Positions 23,153 through 32,604 of a DNA stretch of 64,000 bases are shown here, piece after piece. Within the stretch, counting starts at the first letter, position 1. Every line of letters starts with the position of its first letter. A program made the position numbers and the translations under genes. Under the pieces are notes generated by a model. The model was not told where the DNA came from, made no database searches, and worked only from the letters and a program-made list of their open reading frames with translations. This DNA is from Carnegiea gigantea (lineage: Eukaryota; Streptophyta; Magnoliopsida; Caryophyllales; Cactaceae): assembly GCA_029747015.1 (NCBI GenBank), contig JAKOGI010000004.1:235001-299000 (forward strand), in the 5' to 3' direction.

Positions 23153-25007
23153 CCCCCCCAAGTTGGTGCATGAAGATCTCGAATGCCCAACTTGCAAAGT
23201 AAAAACTCATATTGTCGCTTACCCAATGCCTTTGTGAAAATGTCAACGAGCTGGGCATTGGACGGAACAAAGGCGGGACTGATATTCCCAGTAACAATTT
23301 CATCATGAATGAAATGACAATCAACCTCGATATGTTTTGTCCGTTCATGAAAAACAAGATTCTGAGAGATATGCAAAGTGGCCTGACTATAACAATGAAG
23401 AGACATAGGACGGGAATGAGGCACTCCAAGACTAGATAAAATGGATTTTAACCATTTTAACTCACAAGTAATCATGGCCATAGACCGGTATTCCGCTTCT
23501 GCAGATGAACGAGATACCATATGTTGCTGTTTCGTCTTCCAGGAGACCGGCGAACCCCCGAGGAACACTAACCAACCAGTAAGAGACCGTCTTGTCAATG
23601 GGCACCCTGCCCAATCGGCATCACACCACCCATGCAACTGCAAATCACACTTACTACTCAACAATATACCCTGACCCGGATTACCCTTTAGGTAGCGGAC
23701 CACTCTCAAAACAGCTTCCCAGTGGTCTTCTCGAGGATGTTGCATAAACTGAGATAGGACATGAACACCATAGGACAATTCAGGTTGAGTGAAGCACAAA
23801 TAAATAAGCCGACCCACTAAGCGGCGATATGGTGCCGGGTCACCGAGCTCCTTACTGGTGGACAAGGCAAGCTGGTGGTTCTGTTCCAATGGCACACCGG
23901 TAAGTCGTGCTCCTAGTAAACCAGCCTCATAGATAATGTCAAGTGCGTATTTGCGTTGACAAAGTACAAATCCATCAGGGCCACGAGCCACTTCCACTCC
24001 CAAAAAATATTTCAAAACACCAAGATCCTTCATATGGAAACAGGCGCTGAGGTAATCTTTGAATTTCAGTATATCCTTCGAATGGCTCCCAGAGATGATA
24101 AGATCACTAACATACACAAGGACATTCAGCTGAACTGCTCCTTGCTGCAAAGTAAATAGAGAGTAATCCGAACGAGATTGTTGAAATCCATAATTCTTCA
24201 AAGCAGCTGACAATTTTGTAAACCAGCACCGTGGGGCCTGTTTCAGTCCATAAAGTGATTTGCAAAGCTTGCATACTTGGCTGGGAGTCCCTACTTAGAA
24301 GCGTGGAGGTAATTTCATGTAAACTTGTTCCTCCAAATCACCATGCAGGAACGCATTATGAGCGTCCATTTGATGAACTTCCCAATCCATGGCAGCCGCA
24401 ACTGCAAGAAAGACCCGTACGGTAACCATTTGGCCACCGGAGCAAACGTCTCTGTGTAGTCAACCCCCTCAGTTTGATGATTCCCAAGTATCACTAACCG
24501 AGCCTTCAACCGCTCAATAGTACCATCAGAATTATACTTGATCTTATATACCCATTTGCACCCGAGAGCCTTCTTCCCTACAGGCAAGACTTCTATCATC
24601 CAGGTTCCATTAGCTTTAAGAGCCTCAATTTCACGACGCATTGCATCCCGCCAACGACCATCTTTGACGGCCTCAGAATAAGTGACAAGCTCGCGTTCCA
24701 CTTCCAAAGCTACAAGAAAATTCCTATGTCGCATAGAAAAATTGTCACAATTTACATAGTGTGCTATTGGGTAAGGAGTACCTGAAGCATGCTGCGGTAC
24801 GGGTGATGACGTAGATAGACTCTTTTTCCAAATAGTGTGGGTAACATAATCACGCAGGCGAATTGAAGCTTCCTTCTTACGTTGACCCCTGCCTAACACT
24901 TCTTCCTGTCGATCTGTAATTGAACTGACGTCGACAGCGGCCTCCTGAACCACAAGAGCAGGCTGTTGAACATCACTTAGGTGCGGCTGTTGAACTGTCG
25001 TGTCCAC
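23098..25007 (-). pseudogene. Copia reverse transcriptase and RNase H, defective
   Basis: Minus-strand frames 25007-24315 and 24213-23098 make up the Copia RVT_2 and RNase H regions. The first carries [40 protein letters not shown] and [13 protein letters not shown]. The second carries LNVLVYVSDLIISGS, where the family active site is YVDD, so one catalytic Asp is changed to Ser. It then has MKDLGVLKYFLGVEVARG, the RNase H segment WCDADWAGCPLTRRSLTGW, SRSSAEAEYRS and HIEVDCHFIHDEI. A frameshift between 24213 and 24315 breaks the protein. The frame runs to just inside the 3' LTR. Confidence 0.92.
23153..23163 (-). other. Polypurine tract of the inner Copia element
   Basis: On the minus strand ACTTGGGGGGG abuts the 3' LTR, as expected for the plus-strand primer. 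Confidence 0.8.
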
Positions 25008-25020
25008 AACAGACTCTTCG

Positions 25021-25995
25021 TCACCCCCTCACTATGGGTGTGGGTGAATCTTCAAGGTCCTCATCAATTGTCGTGACATGAGGCAATCCACCATTGTCAA
25101 GAACGGAATTGTCGGCAAAGGGAAAAACATCTTCCAAGAACACTACATTGTGAGAAATAATAAAATCTTGTTTCTCCAAATCATATAACCACCATCCCTT
25201 TTTCCTGTAGGGATACCCAACAAAGACACATCGTTGACTTCTGCTTGCAAACTTATCTCCCGTCTTCACATGCGCATAACACAAACATCCCAAAATGCGC
25301 AGGTGGTCATAAGTGGGTTCTCTGCCATATAAGACACTATAGGGTGTTTTTCCATCCAAAACCGAGGAAGGGGTTCTATTTATCAAGTACCCAGCCATTA
25401 ATACACACTCCCCCCAAAACGTAATGGGAAGAGAACCCTGAAAACGTAATGCCCGAGCTACATGCAAAATGTGTTGGTGCTTCCTTTCTACTCGCCCATT
25501 TTGTTGAGGTGTTCCCACACAAGTGGTTTAGAAAACAATCCCATTATCAAGAAAATATTCATCCATACAGGTAAATTCGGTCCCATTATCACTCCTCAAA
25601 ATTTTAACTTGAGTACCAAATTGTCTCTCAACCATTGAGAAAAACATCTTCATGGTATGAGAAACTTCTTTCTTATCAATAAGTAAATAAATCCAAACAG
25701 CATGGGAAAAATCATCAACAATAGTCAAAAAATATGATGCACCACAAGAAGAGGTTGTTCTGCAAGGTCCCCACAAATTACAATGAACAAGTTCAAAAAT
25801 AGCTGACGCTTTATGTTCACTAACAGGAAATTTGTCTCTACTCTGTTTTGCCTTTTGGCAAACCTCACAATTCTTATTCAACTTATTTTTACTCGCCTTA
25901 AAATTAACACCAACAACTAAATTTGTTACTTGCATAGATGGATGACCAAGTCGCTTGTGCCAAAGATCGAAAGGCGCCACACAATCAGTCTTCAT
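25021..25995 (-). pseudogene. Copia integrase, interrupted
   Basis: The zinc-binding N-terminus reads LWHKRLGHPSMQ, then CEVCQKAKQSRDKFP. The catalytic core has TIVDDFSHAVWIYLL, LRSDNGTEFTC and, after a stop at about 25525, [15 protein letters not shown]. The C-terminal part has [20 protein letters not shown] and [18 protein letters not shown]. Further breaks separate it from protease and reverse transcriptase. Confidence 0.92.
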
Positions 25996-26037
25996 GGTAT
26001 TAATGCAAGGAGTACCCCGGAAATAATAGAGTCTATC

Positions 26038-26406
26038 TCATCTTTCACCCGCACCAATCAGCATCTTCGAAGTAAGGCCTTGTATAACACACAAGGTTTT
26101 AGTGAATTGGACAAAACAATCATATTGTTCAGTTAATTGCGACACAGAAATTAAATTGCAAGTCAATTCTGGAACGTAAAGAACATTTTCCAAACTCAAA
26201 TCTTCATTGAGAATAATTGTCCCTTCTTTGGTAGCAATAGTATCTTTTCCATTTGGCAATCCCACGGGACATGGAGCAATCTCCTTTAAATCACGAAGAG
26301 CGCCAAGCGTACCCGTCATAGGATTTGTAGCCCCCCTGTCTATAATCCAAAGCAAATCCTTACCGGTCATTTTCTCTGTCGTTGTCGGCTTTGCCCCACT
26401 TAGCAT
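26038..26406 (-). pseudogene. Copia protease region
   Basis: The frame reads LLWIIDRGATNPMTG, where Copia proteases have a DSGA motif, so the residue after the catalytic Asp is changed. It continues VGLPNGKDTIATKEGTI and LENVLYVPELTCNLISVSQL, the usual lead-in to integrase. The region just upstream on the minus strand (about 26407-26640) is Gly/Arg-rich linker. Confidence 0.85.
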
Positions 26407-26619
26407 ATGGAGGAGCGTCTGCCACTATTCGACACTCAATCCAGGCGGTGGCGTTGCACTAGATTCAGCACCAGTGAGCATGTCAGGTGCTGCCTAGGCA
26501 GCATAGGCGCGGGTCATGCCCCTGCCTCCTCGACCACCTCCACGACCTCCCTGACTAGGCTACACCCTGCCACGCCCTCCGCCTTTTCCATCACTTCTCA
26601 GTCTATCACCCCACCACTC

Positions 26620-27480
26620 AGTGTAGCCAATCAAAGCGAAACAGTTCTCAGACTTATGCCCAGTTCACTTGCAGTGAGAACATACCATAGTTCTGTCCTT
26701 TCCATCACCTCGAGCTCTAACTGCCAGAGCCATGATATCTCCTCATTCGTCTTTTCCCCGAGCCATGCTCTTTATTCGTTCCTCTTGAATAAGAGTCGAG
26801 TACACCTTGTTTAAATTTGGCAACGGGTCTTGTGCCAGGATATTTGACCTCACCGTGCCGTACATCGTCTCATCCAGTCCCACAAGGAAGGAGTGCACCT
26901 TCTCTTCCTCACATTTCTTCTCTAATGCTGCCCCCAGCTTGCATTCACATTTCCCGCACTTGCACGTAGGTAATTGATCAAAGTTGTCCAATTCATCCCA
27001 AATCTATTTGAGTTTCCCATAGTAATCTACTATGGTTTGTCCCTTCTGCTTGCAGTCCGCAAGATCTGATTTTAGTTGTTGAATCTGTGGCCCATTGGTG
27101 ATGGAAAAACGTTCTTTAATATCGTTCCAAAGATCCTTTGCCACTTCCATATGAGAGATAGTGGAACAGAGAGAAGGTTCGATGGTGTTCCGGATCCAAG
27201 ACACCAATAATGAGTTAATTGGACACCAATCTTCAAGGTCTTCTGACTTTTCATTGGGTCGTTCGATTGTTCTGTCTACAAACCCAAACTTCTTCCGAGC
27301 TCTCAGAGCCGTTCGAATGAGCGTGCCCACTCATCATAGTTTTCTCCTCTCAATTGCACCTGGGTGATTGAAAGACCTGGATTGTCAAGTGAAGTAATGT
27401 CGTAAGGGGATATGGTCTTCCGTTGCGGGAAACCATCTTCGGTTCCTTTCTTGTCACTCATGGTCGATCGTCCCTGTTGA
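26620..27480 (-). pseudogene. Copia gag, frameshifted
   Basis: Gag starts at about 27460 with MSDKKGTEDGF and ISPYDITSLDNPGLSITQVQ. It shifts frame near 27320 and continues with LIRTALRARKKFGFVDRTIE, MEVAKDLWNDIKERFS and IQQLKSDLADCKQKGQTIVD. A stop at 27006 precedes a stretch rich in Cys (TCKCGKCECKLGAALEKKC) and VHSFLVGLDETMYGTVRSNI. The zinc knuckle near 26680 reads CSHCK-stop-TGHKSENC, with a TGA inside it. Confidence 0.88.
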
Positions 27481-27492
27481 GTTTTGGCTATC

Positions 27493-27504
27493 GCTCTGAT
27501 ACCA
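27493..27504 (-). other. Primer-binding site of the inner Copia element
   Basis: The minus strand reads TGGTATCAGAGC immediately after the 5' LTR, the standard site for initiator methionine tRNA. Confidence 0.92.
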
Positions 27505-27699
27505 TAACAAAATAGAACAGGAAGAATGATTTGTGGAAGCAATCTGCTTGCCTTTTTCTCATTGATATGCTATCATTTTATGTACAAGTGAGTGACCCCA
27601 ATTTTAGGCAACTCCTAAGATACAATATTGACCCAATAAACTACCTACCTAAAAATATTTACTGCCCAAAAATATAATATTGACAAACTAGTCTCAATA
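27505..27699 (-). repeat. 5' LTR of the inner Copia element
   Basis: It pairs with 22958-23152 and is followed by the TAAAT duplication. Confidence 0.9.
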
Positions 27700-27704
27700 T
27701 AAAT

Positions 27705-28375
27705 TTTCAATTAATTATTTTTCTCAGTCCAATCTTGACTCTAATGATTTGAAAACTACAATGAATAACTGCATGTAAAAACTTTCTAATTTGTAGTATT
27801 AAACCAAGGAGTTGGTATGAAAACTTTATCCAAGAAATTATATATTGCAGAACTCTATAAAGAATGGACAAATTTTCAAAAATTTACTTGGACGTCCACT
27901 TGGAAAAGTAAAATGTCCTTACTAGCATTCGAATTACTAAGAAATTCAGGAGGATGAATAAAACGTAAAGCTTGTCAAAAATGAATCATGAAATGCTAAA
28001 CATTGGACTCCCTAAGGTAAACGTAAGATAAATCTTTTAATTTAGTTTTCTCCCTCTATGTGCATATATATTTTTTTAAAAATATTTATATCGAGGGCGA
28101 GCTAAATTACTCGTCCTTATCAGCTACCCATCGGTTTCATTATTTTTGCTTTGCATCTTGATCAATTAGTCACATAATATGGTCAATTTTTCCAATTGTC
28201 TCCAATTTTATGCACTTCATGTGTGGGGAGATTATTTTGACAGTTGTGAAAATATTACGTGTGAACGATAAGTGTGCACGTAAGCCATGATTATTATTTC
28301 CAAAGATGTAATCTACTATAAGTATTCATAAACCGAGTGTTGTATATGTGCACCCAGAATAAGAAAATTACTTAG
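27705..28375. other. Unassigned interior of the outer Copia element
   Basis: AT-rich sequence that may continue the outer Copia gag after the TAAAT insertion point, but no frame is convincing. Nothing else is seen. Confidence 0.35.
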
Positions 28376-28503
28376 TGTCACGGGTCGATAATTAACTCAA
28401 ACTCAAACTTGTGTGCCGCTTGCAAACTCACACGAAACTCTTCCTTAATTTGCTAGTAAGTCTTAAGTTATACTTTACTTATACTTGAGAAGCTAAGTAA
28501 GCA

Positions 28504-28534
<31 letters not shown>

Positions 28535-28986
28535 CTCTCTCGGAGAGAACTTACAGAGAAAGTAGATACAACGAAGTTTGGAAGCATGCCTTGTATTACA
28601 CTTAGAAATGCTTTGGAATTCTTGGTTTACAAATAAGCCCACTTGGGGGTATATATATACATCCACCTTCTCAATGGACGGCGGAGATCTGTTTAATCAC
28701 CTATGGCTATTATTACACATTCAGAATTTTCTATACTATCCTAGATACTACACAAAGTGTAGCATAGTAGAGAAACTCTAAAATATTCTAGTACAACCTA
28801 GAAGGTCCTAAACTATTCAAAAAAGTCTAGAAACTCTAAAAAGTTTTAGAACAGTCTAGAAGATTCTAGAGTGCTCCAGAAGATTTGAGAATATTCTAGA
28901 ATGTTCTAGTATATTTCAGAAGGTCCCAAAGCATTCTTAAGGATCCCAAAACATTTTGGAAGTCTCCAGAGACTTGATCCGTGTCA
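28376..28986 (-). repeat. Gypsy LTR with promoter motifs
   Basis: On the minus strand it starts TGACACGGATCAAGTC, directly after the polypurine tract GGGTGGGGGAGAA, and plausibly ends CGACCCGTGACA at 28376. The two ends are near-inverted (TGACACGG and CCGTGACA). The other LTR is not in the window, so the left limit is inferred. It contains clustered TTC/GAA repeats (28840-28910), a TATA-like GTATATATAC at 28650-28659 and a CA/CT microsatellite (28505-28540). Confidence 0.6.
28889..28906 (-). promoter_or_regulatory. Four-unit heat-shock element
   Basis: The bases read GAATATTCTAGAATGTTC, which is GAAnnTTCnnGAAnnTTC, four alternating 5-base units as bound by heat-shock factor trimers. A second partial array, GAAGATTCTAGA, lies at 28859-28870. 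Both are about 200-250 bases upstream of the TATA-like motif in the direction of LTR transcription. Confidence 0.55.
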
Positions 28987-28999
28987 TTCTCCCCCACCC
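28987..28999 (-). other. Polypurine tract of the Gypsy fragment
   Basis: The minus strand reads GGGTGGGGGAGAA just before the LTR start TGACACGG. Confidence 0.65.
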
Positions 29000-29199
29000 A
29001 ATTGGGCAACCTCCCCATTGGTTTTGGGTCTTCGTATACTAGGCTCTTAAGTTGTCTCATGTCCTAGGAGGTGTCTCTTCCATTTGGTTGGGTTGATGTG
29101 TTGCATTTAACTACTCGGCACATCGAACCTTTGTAGGCTTACGTCCCATCCTCTTTCTGGCCCGTTTCCTCCTTTGTGCCAACTTCATGGGTGGTGTCA

Positions 29200-29650
29200 C
29201 TGGTATGACTCCCCCAAACCTCTCATCCCGGTTGAGGGCAGCTAAGTAACCTACATCCCTATTCTTCGAGAATCAAAAGGTAGCTACTACCTTTTCCTTT
29301 TTAGCCTCTTGTCTCATTGGTATTACATAAGCTTGCCCTTTCATCCATGATGAACAAGATATAGAGGACTATGAAAGCCCTTTCTCTATTGAGGAACTCC
29401 ATTCCTAGATAGAAGTTCTGATCATCAAGGGGAGCAACGGTTATGTCAATCTTACATCTCCATGGACCAACGCGGATATCAGCATGCTAAGCAACTCCAT
29501 AGATTGGAAGACACTTCGCACTAATTCATTTCACATAGTCCTTCTCCTTTTTGTAAGGTAAGTTAATCTCATCGGTGAGCTCCTTCACCATACACAAAGT
29601 GCTCGCTCCAGTGTTCACTGTGGCTTGAAGTTTCTTACCTCCAACTCCGG
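29200..29650 (-). pseudogene. Gypsy protease remnant
   Basis: The minus-strand frame reads ATVNTGASTLCMV, where the family has an Asp at the active site (DTGA). It continues VGPWRCKIDITVAPLDDQ and NFYLGMEFLNRERAF, the usual end of the Gypsy protease domain. A stop near 29530 and several later ones break it, and the Asp-to-Asn change removes the catalytic residue. Confidence 0.65.
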
Positions 29651-29699
29651 TTTCTATGTACATGCGGCCACTGGTTTGCTCCTCACCTTAGTTTAGGTG

Positions 29700-30731
29700 A
29701 CACTTAGGAGCGACATTGAAGCAATCTTCTTTTCCTGTTCTTACCTCTCTTCTTCTGTCACAAGAGCGGCAAGTTTGCCACGCTTCGGGCACTCAAAAAC
29801 CCGATGAGGCCCGTTGTAAAGAAAGCGTGACATCTTCTTCTGTGTCGCATCCTTCTTGCCCTTTTACAGGTCCTGCCTAAGAGACTTGTCTTAGTCTCCG
29901 TCACTATCACTATCATCCTGAGTCTTCTTGCCTCGTAGCTTTGAGGACACCCTCTTGAACTCAATGAGTGACTCGGCGGCAATGATCACCGATGCAAGGT
30001 CTTGCATCCCTCACCTATTCAACTCTATCTTGGCTCATCCCTGAAGGCCATCGAGGAAACAGAAGAGAGCATCGTGCTCTCCCATACTCGGAATCTCCGA
30101 AAGTAGCTCTTGACATACTCTTGAGTCTAACCGTCTTTGTGCTAAACGCATTGAAGTTTGGCCCTAGCCTCGTGTTCAGCATCCTCTCGATAGAACTGCT
30201 CCTTGAGCTCCCTCTTGAACCTATCTCAAGTGTTAATGGGATCAAATCCTCTCCTAACGTCATCACACCTGCGACGCCAGCAAATAAGTGCAATATCCTT
30301 AAGGGAGAAAGCAACATCGCTTAGCTTTTGGGCGTCATTCTCGATGCCTATTGCCAAGAAATAGGCTTCGAGTCCCCAAGGAAAGTTGTCGATCTCCCTT
30401 GCACTCATAACTCAGTGAAATGCAGGTGGTCTTGGTGCATTCCCCTTTGGAGTGGTGGACACTTGGATGGATCCACCATCAGCTACTACGACCATGCACA
30501 CCTTAAGTTGGACTTCAAGGGCCATCGTTGCCTTGCCTTAACCGACCTTTCAAGCCTCGACCTCATCCTTGCAAACTTAGAGTTCACTATCCTTAGTAGC
30601 CTCCGATGCTTGAAGAGCTTGGATCTCCTTATTGAAATCAACCACCACAGAATTCACCGCCGCTTACATCTCCCCCCGAAGCTCTTCCATGTCCCCCTCA
30701 AACTCAAGCTCCCTAATGGGTTTATCCATCG
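29700..30731 (-). pseudogene. Gypsy gag remnant
   Basis: It starts at about 30731 (MDKPIRELEFEGDMEELRG). It carries the gag core REIDNFPWGLEAYFLA, KLSDVAFSLKDIALICWRRR and CDDVRRGFDPINTWERFKRE. It continues through EHDALFCFLDGLQG and AAESLIEFKRVSSKLRGKK to a knuckle remnant, FLYNGPHRVFECPKRGK, in which the first two Cys are lost. Frameshifts and stops occur throughout. Confidence 0.75.
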
Positions 30732-30960
30732 AAAATGGTGAGAAAAATAAACAACCCAGCTCTCAAAAACTGGAGAGAAATTTTATTGAAAAGAGACAAA
30801 AATATTAGTAAGCAACTTACTACTGAATAAAACTTCAAGAAGTACGAAGATTGGGGTTTACCACCAGCAATTGTGGCTGATAGCAGCCCCTTATTCAAGT
30901 AGATGAAAATTAGGATTTTTTCGAGAGGAAGCTAGGGTTTTTCAAGAGAAGAGGAGGGGT
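30732..30960. other. Leader of the Gypsy fragment, or end of outer Copia interior
   Basis: No gene. The last 16 bases (AGAGAAGAGGAGGGGT, 30945-30960) would serve as the polypurine tract of the outer Copia element, just before the LTR start TGATATCC. Read on the minus strand, the same region could be the Gypsy leader instead. Confidence 0.4.
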
Positions 30961-31591
30961 TGATATCCTTATTCCTCCAAACTTACCGACATTACGTGAT
31001 ATTGCTAGAAAACAGAATAATAGAAGGTCTTAATCTAATTATAATTTGTGATAGCATGATATCTTGATATTATTCTACTATTATCTAAGATCATTCCTTG
31101 AGTTATTTGAAAGAAATTGAAATGTTTGTTTTTGACATGGACTGATTACGATTTGCACGTGACATTATCTGAAAGCCATATCTTGTGTCGTTGAAAATCT
31201 TGGGTGAAGATCAGTTGTGCTATTATTCACTTAAGTTGTAATGAGAGACGTGTGTGTTCAGAAAAGGGTCACATGGGGTGTGGACTTTGGAGTTGAGACA
31301 TTAATTAACCAGAGTTTAAATCGAAAGGTTGATTTGAAAGTTGGGTACTTAAAAGTAGGAAGACTCGAATTTTGTAACTAAGTCCATCATTGTAAAATAC
31401 AATGTTAATTATTAGAATTGGAGAACTCTAGGCAATAACTTAAGTTTAATTGAGACTCAACCTCGTTAAAATATCGTTGAATATTATCCACATTTAATTT
31501 TTGCGTTTAAATTTTGAAAATTACTTTAATTTTTGTTAATCGCCTTATGCATCCCTTCTAGACTGATCTGACTAGTGTAATTGAACTTTCA
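30961..31591 (+). repeat. Right LTR of the degraded Copia element
   Basis: It starts TGATATCCTT and ends AATTGAACTTTCA. By eye about three quarters of the aligned bases match the left copy, with a deletion of about 210 bases in the middle. Confidence 0.55.
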
Positions 31592-31985
31592 ACTTGGGAT
31601 TTCATAAAGTGCTTGGATCCGATTCCATAAAGTTCTAGATACTAAGAATATCTAATCACGTTGAGCTTGCTAATTAATACGCCAATAGGCTCTCAAGTGC
31701 ATTCACTCAAAACATTTCAATTCGTATATCATATTCTTTGGAGTATTTACTACTCCGGTAGCTACATAAACAAAAGATTTTTAACATGACAAACACACAT
31801 GAATAAATATGTCACATGAGTTCTAAGAGTATTGGCACCCAAACAGGTACCCTTTTTTGGGGGGTTGGTAAAGACGTAAAGTATAACAAGAATATTGAAC
31901 AATTCTTCTCTCAAAGCTCTGCTTTCATTATCTTCACATAAGAATAAATAAAGAAATTCTTATTGGCAATGAAAAAAACAAAAAG
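31592..31985. other. Intergenic, nothing recognised
   Basis: No supported gene, RNA or repeat in this stretch. Confidence 0.4.
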
Positions 31986-32240
31986 ATATGGAAAATACGT
32001 TGAACAACGGAATTTGGCCATCCAAACTATTGCGAAATTTCCTTCACGATAGATGTTTTGATACTAAGCAAATGGTTTACAATCTTGGATATATAAGACT
32101 TTGTCTCCGTCAAGGATGTTGAACTTTATTCCTAATAGCTTGGACGCCAATTGTGGTGTCTCCTTCCACAATAATATGTTTATAACTTGAATCAAGTGCT
32201 GCTTTAATCCCATCCCTTATTTCCCGCGGGGGGGGATCTT
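31986..32240 (-). pseudogene. LINE RNase H remnant
   Basis: The minus strand, with a frameshift in the middle, gives IKAALDSSYKHIIVEGDT, TIGVQAIRNKVQHP and then IYREGNFAIVWMAKF. This is the C-terminal half of the plant LINE RNase H (RVT_3) domain, including the usual REGNxxADWLAKF pattern with the catalytic-region Asp lost. It is a scrap without the rest of a LINE. Confidence 0.55.
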
Positions 32241-32600
32241 GATCCTGCTAAAATGAAGGCTCCTTTCTAGATCCTAATCACGAACCCTGTTGATGTACTG
32301 ACTGTTAATTTTGATTCGTCAAACAGTTTGATGGATGTTCCAATGGGTTTTGACCATTTAACATGATCTTGGAAGATTCAAAAATTACATTCTTGAAATC
32401 TATCAATGTCTATGGATTTTCTTAACATGATTTTCATTAAGCGGAAATTCACACCGAGACTTGTTTTTGTTGTTGATTTTTTTTAATCAGCCAAAAAAAT
32501 AATTTTCATTAGTTATTTCAAGAATTCATGCAGTGTATGTTTGAAATGGATTTTAAGCTGTCCACTCATGAGCAACAGCTAATTTCCACACTTTTTGCGC
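32241..32600. other. Intergenic, nothing recognised
   Basis: No coding or repeat signal that I can support. Confidence 0.4.
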
Positions 32601-32604
32601 CATA

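Larger units (their letters stand above)
22958..27699 (-). mobile_element. Complete but defective Ty1/Copia element
   Basis: A 4,742-base minus-strand element with 195-base LTRs at both ends. It is flanked by TAAAT (22953-22957 and 27700-27704). In Copia order on the minus strand it holds gag, protease, integrase, reverse transcriptase and RNase H. A primer site and a polypurine tract are in the right places. Frameshifts, stops and active-site changes make it non-functional. Its LTRs differ at only a handful of positions, so it is younger than the element it entered. Confidence 0.93.
28376..30960 (-). mobile_element. Truncated Ty3/Gypsy fragment (LTR, protease, gag)
   Basis: On the minus strand the order is leader, gag, protease, polypurine tract, LTR. 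No reverse transcriptase or integrase lies between protease and LTR, and no left-hand (5') LTR or primer site is visible to the right of gag. It is either a gag-protease-only element that lost one LTR or a rearranged fragment. Confidence 0.7.
20344..31591 (+). mobile_element. Degraded Copia element with nested insertions
   Basis: Two diverged LTR-like blocks in the same orientation bracket this region: 20344-22249 (with a solo LTR inserted) and 30961-31591. They share blocks such as GATATTATTCTA, GCACGTGACATTATCTG, AGTAGGAAGAC and AATTGAACTTTCA. The left block is followed by a tRNA-iMet primer site and a Copia gag remnant. The interior was later entered by a second Copia element and a Gypsy fragment. 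No matching target duplication is visible, and the two LTR blocks could come from two different copies of one family, so the pairing is an inference. Confidence 0.55.

Noticed and set aside
23441..24159. Plus-strand open frames in the inner Copia element
   Set aside because: They are antisense to reverse transcriptase and RNase H and lack any family motif.
28505..28540. CA/CT run as a regulatory GAGA-type site
   Set aside because: It is a simple microsatellite within the LTR, and nothing else supports a regulatory role.
30328..30741. 137-residue plus-strand open frame
   Set aside because: It is antisense to the Gypsy gag remnant, which carries the recognisable motifs.
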